64,000 nucleotides of DNA from Leptospira paudalimensis. Its GTDB lineage: Bacteria; Spirochaetota; Leptospiria; Leptospirales; Leptospiraceae. The DNA lies in contig NZ_JAMQPR010000001.1 in NCBI RefSeq assembly GCF_026151345.1, positions 1,964,579 to 2,028,578 on the forward strand. Direction: 5' to 3'. Position numbers and translations under genes: made by a program. Positions within the stretch are counted from its first letter, which is position 1; every line of letters begins with the position of its first letter. Below the pieces are notes generated by a model. It was not told the DNA's origin, ran no database searches, and saw only the letters and a list, made by a program, of their open reading frames with translations. Shown here in pieces: positions 45,237 to 54,179 of this stretch.

Positions 45237-46559
45237 ATGGCTGAAACCTCTACATTGCACCAAAGACCTGCCTCCTCCCTCTCTTTATTAGAAGAAATGG
45301 AAAGAACGTATAAAGACTTACCTATGGAAGCCATTGTCAAACAAGACATCTTAAGACAAGGGATTCATTTTTTCCCAGAGGCCTTCCAAGTCAAAGACCC
45401 TTATAAATCTAAGGATTACTTTATCTTTTCCTTCGATCATATTCCGCTAGCGGACTTAAAAGATGGAGCAGATACGAAAGCCCCAGAAGAAATCAAAATC
45501 AGTGGTGGGCATTTTGGACTTTTGAAAACCGTCATCTCCACACGAAATAACCCAAATTCCCCATACAAAATGAAATTAAAAGAGGGAAAACCAACTCTGT
45601 TTTTAGAGGAAACAGAAATTGGTATAGCAGAATACCCACCCATTCCTTCTTGGTACAGACACAAAACAAAATCGGGAAAACTTCCTGGTGAAATCGCACC
45701 CGTCATCGAATGGGGTTACCTTCTGTACTTAACAGTCTTTCGTAACTGCCAGTACTTTGGAAAAGACGAAGAATGTGCATATTGTGACATCAACCATAAC
45801 TACCGCCAACAAAAAGGAGCGGGTCGTCCTTATACGGGAGTCAAGGATGTAGAAGATATTTTAGAAGTGTTATCTTGGGTAGATGCAGAAGACGAAATTG
45901 CAAAAGTATACACAATCACAGGTGGTTCCGTCCTCACCAATCTTAAGAAAAAATCAGAAGTGGATTTTTACTTACAATACCCAGAAGCCATCGAAGCAAA
46001 GTTTCCGAAACGATGGATGGGAAAACTAGTAGCACAAGCCTTTGAAAAGGAAGATTGTCAAAAATTCAAAGATGCCGGAATTCAAATTTACCACCCAAAT
46101 TATGAAGTATGGGACAAGGCACTATTTGAAAAAATATGCCCTGGCAAAGCAAGTTGGATTGGGTATGAAAATTGGATCCGAAGGGTTGTGGATTCAGCAG
46201 AAGTATTTGGACCCGAAAATGTAATTCCTAACTTTGTAGGTGGAGTTGAACTTTCTGAACCCTGGGGATTCAAAACAGTAAAAGAAGCCATCACATCCAC
46301 AAAACAAGGGTTAGACTTTTTTATGTCGAAAGGAATTGTGCCTAGATTTACAGCATGGTGCCCTGAACCATACACAACTCTTGGCCAACAAGCAGGCCCT
46401 CCACTTGTGTATTTTTGTGAACTGTTACGAGCATGGAAAGGAACATTTGAATCTTATGGTTTACCAACCCCTCCAGGGTATGGCGAACCTGGACCAGGAA
46501 AGGCTGTTTTTTCTGTTTCTGCTTTTATGGATGTAATAGGATATACTGGACGAAATTAG
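45237..46559 (+). CDS. Radical SAM protein with atypical CX8CX2C motif
   Basis: 440 residues from MAETSTL; an in-frame upstream ATG at 45075 would add 54 basic residues without similarity. The likely cluster motif is RNCQYFGKDEECAYCDIN (Cys171, 180, 183), i.e. CX8CX2C instead of CX3CX2C. Downstream lie a TITGGSVLT glycine-rich SAM-binding segment, GIQIYHPNYEVWD and NFVGGVELSEPWGF, typical of the TIM barrel. C-terminal Cys and Pro/Gly-rich PPGYGEPGPGKAVFSVSAF. No partner enzyme is adjacent, and the reaction is unknown. A 258-base gap separates it from the divergent FecR gene. Confidence 0.82.
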   Translation: MAETSTLHQRPASSLSLLEEMERTYKDLPMEAIVKQDILRQGIHFFPEAFQVKDPYKSKDYFIFSFDHIPLADLKDGADTKAPEEIKISGGHFGLLKTVISTRNNPNSPYKMKLKEGKPTLFLEETEIGIAEYPPIPSWYRHKTKSGKLPGEIAPVIEWGYLLYLTVFRNCQYFGKDEECAYCDINHNYRQQKGAGRPYTGVKDVEDILEVLSWVDAEDEIAKVYTITGGSVLTNLKKKSEVDFYLQYPEAIEAKFPKRWMGKLVAQAFEKEDCQKFKDAGIQIYHPNYEVWDKALFEKICPGKASWIGYENWIRRVVDSAEVFGPENVIPNFVGGVELSEPWGFKTVKEAITSTKQGLDFFMSKGIVPRFTAWCPEPYTTLGQQAGPPLVYFCELLRAWKGTFESYGLPTPPGYGEPGPGKAVFSVSAFMDVIGYTGRN

Positions 46560-46596
46560 TTCTTTCCATTCCATAGATAGAAAGAAACTAAAGAAC

Positions 46597-48690
46597 ATGC
46601 GAAAGAGTTTTCTGGGATTGGTGTATGCCTCCATAGTCTTATGTTTTTGCCAGTGCCAAAACCCAGACTTCGATCGAAATTTACACTTCCGACAAGGTGT
46701 ATTAGATTTAACAGAAATCACTTTTAAAGAAGACACCGCTATCAATTTAGAAGGGGAATGGGAGTTGTACTTTGGGGAATTCCACTACCCTCCTTTTCAT
46801 GGGAAAAAAGAACTCACAGGTTACCTTGCCATTCCCAACTCTTGGCAAAATGAAGAATATGGAGGAATTGAATTACCAAGAACTGGTAAAGTCACCTTAC
46901 GCGCGTTTATCCATATAAACAAACAAACTGTAGGCCAAGAACTTAGAATCTATATTCCTGACATTGCCTCCTCTTATCGATTTTTTGCCAATGGAGTTCT
47001 CATCGGAGGACAAGGGAAACCAGGGATCAATCAATTTGATGATACTCCGAGGATCAAATCAAAGTATTATACTCTTATTCCTGACGATGAAGTGATCGAA
47101 CTCGTGTTCCATATTGCCAATTATGAAAACAATTTTGGTGGGTTTTGGGGGGTTCCCATTATAGGAAACAAATACGCATTAGATCGTGAAAAGATGTTTT
47201 CTAATGCGAGGGAATTATTTTTACTCGGGGCCCTTTCACTCATCGGTTTGTATCATTTTGGGCTTTTCTTTTATAAACGAAAAGAAAAATCCATTTTTTA
47301 CTTTGCGATCTTTTGTGTACTACTTGGAATACGCCTTGCCTTCACAGGTGAAAGGTATGTTTTGGAACTTTTCCCAAAATTCCATTGGCCTACTGCATTT
47401 CGGATTGAGTTTGCCTCTTATTATTTTGCTGTTCCAACGTTTTTATTGTTCATCCATTCTTTATTTCCAGAAGAATCAAAAGCAAAACATGTTCGTCGTG
47501 CAATCATTGTTAGTTGCCTATTTTCACTTACATTGTTTTTGCCAATTTCAGTGTTTACCATTTTACTCTATGGTTTTCAAATACTTGCGTTTGTAATCAT
47601 CGGGTATGTCATTCATATTAATTTAAAAGCAGTCATCAATAGTCGACCGAATTCAAAACTATTTTTGATTGGCCTACTCATCTTAGCATTTTCAGTTTCT
47701 TTTGATATTCTAAAACATAGTTTAAACAGTCGAGGGATTGGTCTCACTCCTTATGCTTTATTGTGTTTTATCTTTATCCAATCACTTATCCTCTCGAGTA
47801 GGATTGCAAATGCATTTGTACGTGCAGAAGAATTGGCAGAAAGTTTAAAAATCAGCAACGAGTCTTTGTTAGCTGTAACAGAGAATCTGGAACAAATTGT
47901 TTCTGAACGAACCTACCAATTGAATTTTTCATTGAATCGGATCAAAAAAGATCTACTACTTGCAAAAAAAATCCAACAGAAGATTCTTCCTTCCGATGGA
48001 ATCAAGTTTGATCCTTTAAAAATCCATCTCTACTTCCAACCGCAAGACGAAGTGGGTGGAGATTTTTATGATATCTTTGAATTGGATAATGGTACCGTTC
48101 GTTTTTTTGTAGCAGATGCAACTGGTCATGGAATCCAGGCGGCCCTTTACACAATGGCCATCAAATCGGAATATGAAGCCATCAAAAGATTCATCACCAA
48201 AACCGATGATCTAATGAACCATCTCAACCAAAAGATCCAAAATAAATTCTCAGGTCTGAAGATCGTGTTCTCTGGATTTTTATTGGACATTGATACCAAA
48301 ACGAAAACGGTATATTATTCTTCAGCAGGTCACCCAAATCAAATTTTCCAATCTGTTGGAAACCAAATCATTCTAAACAGAACTGGGAATATCATTGGAT
48401 TAAAGAAAGACCAACCTTACACCCAAAAACAATTCCAAATTTTGGAAGGGGACCGTATTTTACTTTTTACTGATGGGATGTTGGAACAAAAAAATGAGGC
48501 CAGAGAAGAGTTTGGAATGGATCGAATCCAAAAGATTCTTTCTGATTTTCAAAACAAAGAATCAGAAAGAGTTCTCGCGGAACTAGTCATCCAATTGTTC
48601 TTATTCCAAGGTAAGAAAGAACAAGAAGATGACCAGACAATGGTACTCATTGAATGGGAAAAAAATGAAACGAATCAAAACTCAAATTAA
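46597..48690 (+). CDS. 7TMR-DISM receptor with SpoIIE (PP2C) phosphatase output
   Basis: 697 residues. A lipobox-like signal region (CFCQCQNP, Cys near 20) and a periplasmic 7TMR-DISMED2-type jelly roll (about 35-190, LEGEWELYFGEF; YRFFANGVLIGGQG) precede seven helices (about 200-400). A coiled-coil (about 405-450) leads to a SpoIIE domain: EVGGDFYDIFEL, FVADATGHGIQAAL, SAGHPNQIF and LLFTDGMLEQ. It should sense an extracellular carbohydrate-like ligand and dephosphorylate an anti-sigma-factor antagonist. It follows the radical SAM gene by 37 bases. Confidence 0.93.
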   Translation: MRKSFLGLVYASIVLCFCQCQNPDFDRNLHFRQGVLDLTEITFKEDTAINLEGEWELYFGEFHYPPFHGKKELTGYLAIPNSWQNEEYGGIELPRTGKVTLRAFIHINKQTVGQELRIYIPDIASSYRFFANGVLIGGQGKPGINQFDDTPRIKSKYYTLIPDDEVIELVFHIANYENNFGGFWGVPIIGNKYALDREKMFSNARELFLLGALSLIGLYHFGLFFYKRKEKSIFYFAIFCVLLGIRLAFTGERYVLELFPKFHWPTAFRIEFASYYFAVPTFLLFIHSLFPEESKAKHVRRAIIVSCLFSLTLFLPISVFTILLYGFQILAFVIIGYVIHINLKAVINSRPNSKLFLIGLLILAFSVSFDILKHSLNSRGIGLTPYALLCFIFIQSLILSSRIANAFVRAEELAESLKISNESLLAVTENLEQIVSERTYQLNFSLNRIKKDLLLAKKIQQKILPSDGIKFDPLKIHLYFQPQDEVGGDFYDIFELDNGTVRFFVADATGHGIQAALYTMAIKSEYEAIKRFITKTDDLMNHLNQKIQNKFSGLKIVFSGFLLDIDTKTKTVYYSSAGHPNQIFQSVGNQIILNRTGNIIGLKKDQPYTQKQFQILEGDRILLFTDGMLEQKNEAREEFGMDRIQKILSDFQNKESERVLAELVIQLFLFQGKKEQEDDQTMVLIEWEKNETNQNSN

Positions 48691-48724
48691 GTTTTAAATT
48701 CTCATTTTTTTCATTTGTAGGATT

Positions 48725-49153
48725 TTATTTTTTTAAGAACAAACGATCCACACCATTCTTTTCGAATTCAGAATCATATTTTTCTGCTTCTTTTGCAACC
48801 TTGGTTTCATAGGTTTCTGGAGATAAAGCTTCCAATTCTTTTTCTGACATAGAAAGTTCCAAATCTCTTTGGGCAAGTTCTGTTGTGAGCTCAGTCCAAA
48901 ACACATCATCGTTATATGGCTCTATATAAGATTCAAATACTTCTTGGAAATATTCTTCTGCGATCGTAAACATTCCGTTTTCAGAAACAATTGGACTATT
49001 TTCCATTGTTTTGGAAAGTTTTCCGAGTAAGGATTGAAGGAATCCATCCACACTTGGATCACATTCTTCATGGGGAGCATTACTCACCCATTCAAATACA
49101 GTGAGTGCATCTAAAAGTTGTTTTGTTTCTTGTGGAGTGAGATCTAAATTCAT
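48725..49153 (-). CDS. Hypothetical acidic protein
   Basis: 142 residues from MNLDLTPQETKQLL, chosen because AGG sits a few bases upstream and the longer frame to 49201 adds little. It is strongly acidic and mostly helical (FLQSLLGKLSKTME; EEYFQEVFESYIEPYNDD; ELEALSPETYETKVAKEAEKY). No family recognised. Last of a probable minus-strand run after the 64-codon frame and the aminotransferase gene; 49 bases from its upstream neighbour. Confidence 0.65.
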   Translation of the reverse strand: MNLDLTPQETKQLLDALTVFEWVSNAPHEECDPSVDGFLQSLLGKLSKTMENSPIVSENGMFTIAEEYFQEVFESYIEPYNDDVFWTELTTELAQRDLELSMSEKELEALSPETYETKVAKEAEKYDSEFEKNGVDRLFLKK

Positions 49154-49202
49154 AATTACCTGCTTTCCTTCCATAGAAATAGGTAAGGGAATGTGAAGCA
49201 AA

Positions 49203-49358
49203 TCAAAGAATCACTGTAGACCTGTTTTCCTTATAGTTTTGGTAGATCTGTTCCACAATCATCCTAAAGTTAGGATCATCTTTGAGGATTTCCAATTTTT
49301 CCTCCAAACTGAGAACAGAAAACTTTGGGTGTAAAGCTTTGGTGACAGCAGGCTTCAT
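49203..49358 (-). CDS. Small hypothetical protein
   Basis: 51 residues from MKPAVTKALHPKF; a longer frame to 49397 begins at TTG. The helical part (LSLEEKLEILKDDPNFRMIVEQIYQNYKENRS) looks like a genuine small folded protein, and the gap to its downstream neighbour is short (49 bases). No ribosome site is clear, and no family is recognised. It is not an obvious antitoxin: no DNA-binding motif is visible. Confidence 0.5.
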   Translation of the reverse strand: MKPAVTKALHPKFSVLSLEEKLEILKDDPNFRMIVEQIYQNYKENRSTVIL

Positions 49359-49414
49359 ATTTAATAAGTAAACATATAAGTAGTATCTGTCAAACAATTT
49401 TTACTATACGTTTG

Positions 49415-50605
49415 TTACGTAATTATGTCGCGATAAACAGAAACGATCCGCTTTACACCCTCTTCCATTTCCTGAATCGGCAAAAAACTATAATTCATAC
49501 GAAAGAAGGCAGATTCTGAACCAAACAATCTAAATTCATTTCCAGGTACCATCACCACTTTTTTTTCCATGATCCCTTCCATCATATCCCCTTCTGTGAC
49601 ATTTGGGTATTCAGTCCAAAGGAACATGCCACCTTTTGGTTCCACGAACCTAACTTCTGGAAGGTGGAATTGCAGAAGTTTTACCAAATGTTCTTTTTGT
49701 TTCGCATAATACGATTGGATTTTAGAGAGGTGTTCTTTCCAATCCAAATGAGAAAGGAGAATGTCCATCACAACTTGGGAAAATTGATTGGTGTTTAAAT
49801 CATTCCCTTGTTTGGCATTGGTGAAAATTTTTTGGTACAACTCTGGAACCACAACCCAACCCAATCGAAATCCTGGTGAAATGATTTTTGAAAAACTACC
49901 CAAAAAAAATGTTAGGTCCAATCTTTCCCGAAAAGAAGAAATCGAAGGATAAACTACTCCCTTAAAATCCAAATACTTATAGGCTTCATCTTCAAATAAA
50001 ATGACTCCATAACGATCCAATAATGATGCGACTACCTTTCTTTTTTCCAATGACCAAGTAATCGTTGATGGGTTTTGGTAACTTGGGTTTGTATAAAAAC
50101 AATGGATCTTTTGCATCGAAAGGATTTTTTCCAGTTCCAAAAGATTTGGTCCATCGGACTCCATGGGTAATGGAATCATATTAGGACTGTAAGGTGAAAA
50201 AGCTTGTAAAGCACCTAAATACACTGGGTCTTCTAAAAGAAGATTTGTATTTTCATCCAGAAACAGTTTTCCAAGTAAGTCCAAACCTTGTTGTGAACCA
50301 TGGGTAATGAAGATAGAATTGGTATGAACGGGAACATCCAAAAACTCTGTTTGGATCCTTTTTCTCAGTGCTTCGTAACCTGCGGAATCTCCATACTGAA
50401 ACGCAACTCGACTATAATTTCGAATTGTCTCTTCCGTTGCCGTTAATAACACCTTTTGGTCCAATAAACTCGGATTGGGAAGTCCACCCGCAAATGACAA
50501 AAAATCGGAATCTTGAACTGTGATTTTTAGTATTTCTCGGATAACAGAAGATCGAATCCCATTTGTCCTTTTTGCTAAAAATTGGTTTGCAAGATTCGTT
50601 TCCAT
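49415..50605 (-). CDS. PLP-dependent aminotransferase (class I, LysN/KAT-like)
   Basis: 396 residues of fold-type I. FAGGLPNPSLL, YGDSAGYEALRKRI, THGSQQGLDLLGKLF, NPSYQNPSTITWS and the PLP lysine in FLGSFSKIISPGFRLGW are seen, ending FFRMNYSF. This is the 2-aminoadipate/KAT-II-like group related to the MocR C-domain but lacking the HTH. Substrates are probably branched-chain, aromatic or aminoadipate amino acids. It is divergent from a MocR regulator gene with an operator-like repeat between. Confidence 0.92.
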   Translation of the reverse strand: METNLANQFLAKRTNGIRSSVIREILKITVQDSDFLSFAGGLPNPSLLDQKVLLTATEETIRNYSRVAFQYGDSAGYEALRKRIQTEFLDVPVHTNSIFITHGSQQGLDLLGKLFLDENTNLLLEDPVYLGALQAFSPYSPNMIPLPMESDGPNLLELEKILSMQKIHCFYTNPSYQNPSTITWSLEKRKVVASLLDRYGVILFEDEAYKYLDFKGVVYPSISSFRERLDLTFFLGSFSKIISPGFRLGWVVVPELYQKIFTNAKQGNDLNTNQFSQVVMDILLSHLDWKEHLSKIQSYYAKQKEHLVKLLQFHLPEVRFVEPKGGMFLWTEYPNVTEGDMMEGIMEKKVVMVPGNEFRLFGSESAFFRMNYSFLPIQEMEEGVKRIVSVYRDIIT

Positions 50606-50630
50606 ATCAATAATTTATCAGATACTGAAA

Positions 50631-50673
50631 CATCTGTCCATATACAGATTAAAGTAACTATAGGTATACAGAT
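50631..50673. promoter_or_regulatory. Repeat operator between aminotransferase and MocR genes
   Basis: Two identical TATACAGAT copies (50641-50649 and 50665-50673) form a direct repeat with a 24-base period. The first also pairs with ATCTGT at 50632-50637 as an inverted repeat. The second copy overlaps the ATG of the MocR gene. Paired direct repeats are typical MocR-regulator targets. Confidence 0.6.
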
Positions 50674-52096
50674 GGTAAAAACAAAATACGAACAACTCGC
50701 CATTGATATAAAATATGAAATTCGATCAGGATTTTATTCAGAAAATGAGAAAATACCATCTCTAAGAGAAATCCAATCCATAAAGTCCTGTAGTCTTTCT
50801 ACTGCAAAAGAAGCCTATCGAATTCTGGAAGAAGAAGGTTATATTTATGTACAAAACAAATCAGGATACTATGTTCAAAAAAACATAAGTTCACTCATCC
50901 TTGGGCCACAAAATGAATTTTATGATACCGTGGAAGCAGATGATAGAATCCAACAAATCATGAATACAGTGATGGATCCTAAACTCATCTCTTTTGGAGC
51001 CGCAATTCCATCGGAGATCTATTTACCAATCCATGAATTAAACAATGCATTTAAAAAAGCACTCTTATACAAAGAAATTTTTAGATATGGTGACCTACAA
51101 GGGAATCCTCACCTGAGAGAATGGTTAGCAAAACGTACATCTATGTTCGGTTACAGAGTGAATTCAAACCAAATCCAAATCACAGCTGGTTGTACAGAAG
51201 CAATCACCTATTCTCTTTTAGCTGTAACAGAACCAGGTGATACCGTCATTGTCCCTTCTCCCATTTATGTTGGCTTATTCCAAATATTAGAAACTCTTAA
51301 ACTGAAAGTAGTCGAAATTCCCTACCGTAGTAAGGAAGGGATCAGTATCACGGAATTTGAAAAACTCGTTAAACGCCACAAACCAAAAGTATTTTTGTTT
51401 GCTTCCAATTTTAATAACCCAAATGGAATTTTATTCAGTGATGAAACGAAACAAAGATTAGCAAATTTATCATTCCAATATGGAATTCATCTTGTTGAAG
51501 ATGATATTTACGGTGATTTGTACTTTGAAGGAACAAGACCAAAACCATTGGTAAGTTTTTTCCCTCATACAAACAATGGTCCAAAATCATTTTTATGTTC
51601 TTCATTTTCGAAAACACTTTCTCCAGGCCTTCGGATGGGATGGGTTGTGACAAAAAATGGAATCCATTCGGTTTCCAAAATTGCACGAGCATTCAAAATT
51701 GCTGAAAACCATCCAACTCAACTTTGTGTTCTTGAATTTTTAAAAAGACAAACTTACGAAAGGCATTTGAAATTTTTAAGATCTGAATATAAAAAGTTAA
51801 GTAAAGAAACTATGGATTTACTCATCACTCATAGTGATGGAAGCCTCAAAATCACTAAACCAGATGGTGGATTCGTTCTTTGGATCGAATCCGCGTTAGA
51901 TGGAGATAAATTATTATTAGAAGCAAAAAAAATAGGAATGGCAATTGCACCTGGATCTTTATTTGGACTGTCCAAACATTGGAATCATTTTTTCAGACTG
52001 AATGTTTCCGTTGGACAATCATCTAAAATCCGAGAGAAACTGATCCTCTTTGCAAATCGTTTTCAGAAAAATGGAAATCGAAAAAAAACTTTTTAG
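50672..52096 (+). CDS. MocR-family (GntR-HTH/aminotransferase) regulator
   Basis: 474 residues from MVKTKYEQLA. A GntR winged helix at about 1-75 (AIDIKYEIRSGFYSENEKIPSLREIQ; STAKEAYRILEEEGYIY) is followed by a linker and a class I aminotransferase-like domain with NPNGILFSDE, DDIYGDLYFEG and the PLP lysine in CSSFSKTLSPGLRMGW. MocR proteins bind PLP or a PLP-amino acid adduct and often control a divergent gene. The upstream extension to 50582 lacks similarity. The neighbour aminotransferase is the obvious target. Confidence 0.93.
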   Translation: MVKTKYEQLAIDIKYEIRSGFYSENEKIPSLREIQSIKSCSLSTAKEAYRILEEEGYIYVQNKSGYYVQKNISSLILGPQNEFYDTVEADDRIQQIMNTVMDPKLISFGAAIPSEIYLPIHELNNAFKKALLYKEIFRYGDLQGNPHLREWLAKRTSMFGYRVNSNQIQITAGCTEAITYSLLAVTEPGDTVIVPSPIYVGLFQILETLKLKVVEIPYRSKEGISITEFEKLVKRHKPKVFLFASNFNNPNGILFSDETKQRLANLSFQYGIHLVEDDIYGDLYFEGTRPKPLVSFFPHTNNGPKSFLCSSFSKTLSPGLRMGWVVTKNGIHSVSKIARAFKIAENHPTQLCVLEFLKRQTYERHLKFLRSEYKKLSKETMDLLITHSDGSLKITKPDGGFVLWIESALDGDKLLLEAKKIGMAIAPGSLFGLSKHWNHFFRLNVSVGQSSKIREKLILFANRFQKNGNRKKTF

Positions 52097-52132
52097 TTGC
52101 TCGTAAACGAAACCAAAATCAACTTTAGGAAT

Positions 52133-52390
52133 ATGTCTGAACAAGCGCGAAAGTATTTGGAAACTTCCCAAATCATTCCTTCCAAAGGTATGTCTTATAC
52201 CATGTATGAAATTGAAGGCCAAGATACCATTTTAAGAATGTTAACCTTCATTCCCGATAATGACGAAATCCATATCTACCCGAAACCTCCGGTCAAAAAA
52301 CTATATAAACCTGAACTTTGTAAAAAAGTAGAAGAAAACGAATTTTTAGGTCTTTGGTCGATGGGAGAAGAAAGAAAGGTAGGAAAATAG
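52133..52390 (+). CDS. Small hypothetical protein
   Basis: 85 residues from MSEQARKYLETSQ. The core (MSYTMYEIEGQDTILRMLTFIPDNDEIHIYPKPPVKKLYKPELCKKVEENEF) looks like a small beta-rich domain. No family is recognised. It starts 36 bases after the MocR gene's stop and ends 7 bases before the tRNA-Phe on the other strand. Coding status rests on its regular composition only. Confidence 0.55.
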   Translation: MSEQARKYLETSQIIPSKGMSYTMYEIEGQDTILRMLTFIPDNDEIHIYPKPPVKKLYKPELCKKVEENEFLGLWSMGEERKVGK

Positions 52391-52397
52391 GTAACCT

Positions 52398-52470
<73 letters not shown>

Positions 52471-52540
52471 TCGGTTACGACCAAAGTATTTTTTCATAGC
52501 CCTCTGTCAACGAACCTTTGAATTTTTTGTAAGGATCAAA

Positions 52541-53479
52541 ATGAAACCAAACCAAACACTCAAACTTACCATTGTACTGGCACTTTTCTACATCCTAGGA
52601 TGTGCCTCAGGACTCCACAAAACAGGCATTAGTGTCGAAAGATTCAGGTCTGACTTAGAAACAAAGTCGATAGTAGTTGATGATTTGGTCTGGAAGTATA
52701 CAGAAAAATCAGGGAATGGAGAAACCCTTCTCGTCGTACACGGCTTTGGTGGTGATAAAGACCATTGGACAAGGTTTTCAAGACACTTACCCAAAAACAT
52801 ACGTGTCATCGCACCTGATTTACCTGGTTTTGGCGAATCAAGTAAACCTGATTCCATCTCTTACACCCAAGAAGCACAAGCAGTGCGTCTGCAACAATTC
52901 ACAGAAAAACTTGGCCTTACAGAATTTCATATCGCCGGTAATTCAATGGGTGGTGGGATTTCAGGAATTTTTGCAGCAAAGTATCCGAAACTGGTGAAGT
53001 CACTCATCTTGTTTGATAATGCAGGGATCAAAAGCCCCGTACCAAGTGAAATGCAAAGAATTGAACTCTCTGGTGCGGAAAGCCCGCTGCTTGTCAAAGA
53101 CACAGAAGATTTTGACCGACTTCTCAAATTTACATTTGTAAAACCACCTTACTTACCTTCTTTCCTTAAGTCCTACTTTGCTGAAAAGTCTGTCGCCAAC
53201 CGTGAGTGGAATGGACAAATTCTCAAACAAATTAGAAAAGAAGGTTATTTCTTAGAGTCACAACTTGATAAAATCCAAGCACCTTGCCTTACCATTTGGG
53301 GAAAAGAAGACAAGGTAATCCATTATTCGGTTATGGATGTGCTAAAGAAAAAACTAAAATCAAAATTGGAAACCGTTCTCCTTGAAAATATGGGCCATGC
53401 TCCGATGATTGAAGACCCACAATTGTCCGCCAAACTCGTACAAGACTGGATTTTAAACGGTACAATCAACAAAAACTAA
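52541..53479 (+). CDS. Alpha/beta-hydrolase lipoprotein
   Basis: 312 residues with a lipobox at about Cys21 (YILGCASG). The alpha/beta-hydrolase fold is clear: VHGFGGDKDHW oxyanion loop, APDLPGFGESS, nucleophile elbow GNSMGGG, catalytic Asp in WGKEDKVIHYS and His in MGHAPMIED. It resembles lipase/esterase-type hydrolases near the PHA depolymerase and monoacylglycerol lipase groups. It acts outside the cytoplasm; the substrate is unknown. AAGGA precedes the ATG, and a long A/T hairpin follows the stop. Confidence 0.9.
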   Translation: MKPNQTLKLTIVLALFYILGCASGLHKTGISVERFRSDLETKSIVVDDLVWKYTEKSGNGETLLVVHGFGGDKDHWTRFSRHLPKNIRVIAPDLPGFGESSKPDSISYTQEAQAVRLQQFTEKLGLTEFHIAGNSMGGGISGIFAAKYPKLVKSLILFDNAGIKSPVPSEMQRIELSGAESPLLVKDTEDFDRLLKFTFVKPPYLPSFLKSYFAEKSVANREWNGQILKQIRKEGYFLESQLDKIQAPCLTIWGKEDKVIHYSVMDVLKKKLKSKLETVLLENMGHAPMIEDPQLSAKLVQDWILNGTINKN

Positions 53480-53492
53480 CCGAATAAAACTT

Positions 53493-53529
53493 AAGTATTT
53501 TTTTTCTAAAACTAGATAAAAAAATACTT
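53493..53529 (+). terminator. A/T hairpin after the hydrolase gene
   Basis: AAGTATTTTTTT and AAAAAAATACTT form a 12-bp stem with a 13-base loop, between the hydrolase and coaE genes. The stem has few GC pairs, so termination may be partial. Confidence 0.5.
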
Positions 53530-53536
53530 GTACTTT

Positions 53537-53564
53537 CACGGGTTTTTTATGTTATAAACCCGTG
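53537..53564 (+). promoter_or_regulatory. Inverted repeat covering the coaE start codon
   Basis: CACGGGTTT and AAACCCGTG form a perfect 9-bp stem around a 10-base loop. The last three bases of the 3' arm are the GTG start of coaE. No ribosome site is visible, so translation could be controlled by this fold. Confidence 0.45.
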
Positions 53565-54179
53565 GCACTCGCTTCCAACAAAACATTAATTGGGATCACT
53601 GGATCAATAGGATCAGGGAAATCCACTGCACTTTCCATCTTTGGAGAATTAGGTGCAGTGACGATCAGTTCTGATGCGATTGCCCGTACATTCACAGAAC
53701 CAAATAGCCCAGTCAAATCAGAATTAATCTCTATTTTTGGACCTTCTATTGAAATGGAAGGTGGTACGATCAACCGTACTAAAATTGCCGAACTTGCTTT
53801 TAGCAACGAATCAAAGTTAAAGTCACTGAACGAACTCCTCCATCCTTTGGTCAGAAAATCATTCCTTCAATTTTTCCAATCCCAAAAAGAAGGGAGTATT
53901 GTCGCCTGGGAAGTTCCACTCCTATTTGAGACTGATGCTCATACCATTTGTGATTTCACAGTGACAGTTTACCTTCCTAAAGAACAAAACTGGGAACGAG
54001 TGAAACAACGAGGCGGGATGGAAAAAACTGATTTTGAAAGAAGAACCTCATCCCAGATGGACATTGAGGAAAAAAAGTCTCTCTCTGATTTTGTCGTAAC
54101 GAACGATACTGATAGAGAAGGCTTAAAAGAACAAATCGTAATTATCTATAAAGAAATTCAAAAAAGGATTCAAAAATGA
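53562..54179 (+). CDS. coaE: Dephospho-CoA kinase
   Basis: 205 residues, normal length. The P-loop GSIGSGKST (11-19), ISSDAIAR, LLHPLVR and the lid RGGMEKTDFERRTSSQM are present. It phosphorylates dephospho-CoA in the last step of CoA synthesis. The start is GTG, buried in an inverted repeat and without a visible ribosome site; no other in-frame start precedes the P-loop except non-standard codons. Its end overlaps the SPOR gene by 4 bases (ATGA). Confidence 0.94.
   Translation: MALASNKTLIGITGSIGSGKSTALSIFGELGAVTISSDAIARTFTEPNSPVKSELISIFGPSIEMEGGTINRTKIAELAFSNESKLKSLNELLHPLVRKSFLQFFQSQKEGSIVAWEVPLLFETDAHTICDFTVTVYLPKEQNWERVKQRGGMEKTDFERRTSSQMDIEEKKSLSDFVVTNDTDREGLKEQIVIIYKEIQKRIQK

Noticed and set aside
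48725..49358. Two small adjacent genes considered as a toxin-antitoxin pair
   Set aside because: Neither has a recognisable toxin fold or a DNA-binding motif, and spacing and sizes do not fit known pairs.
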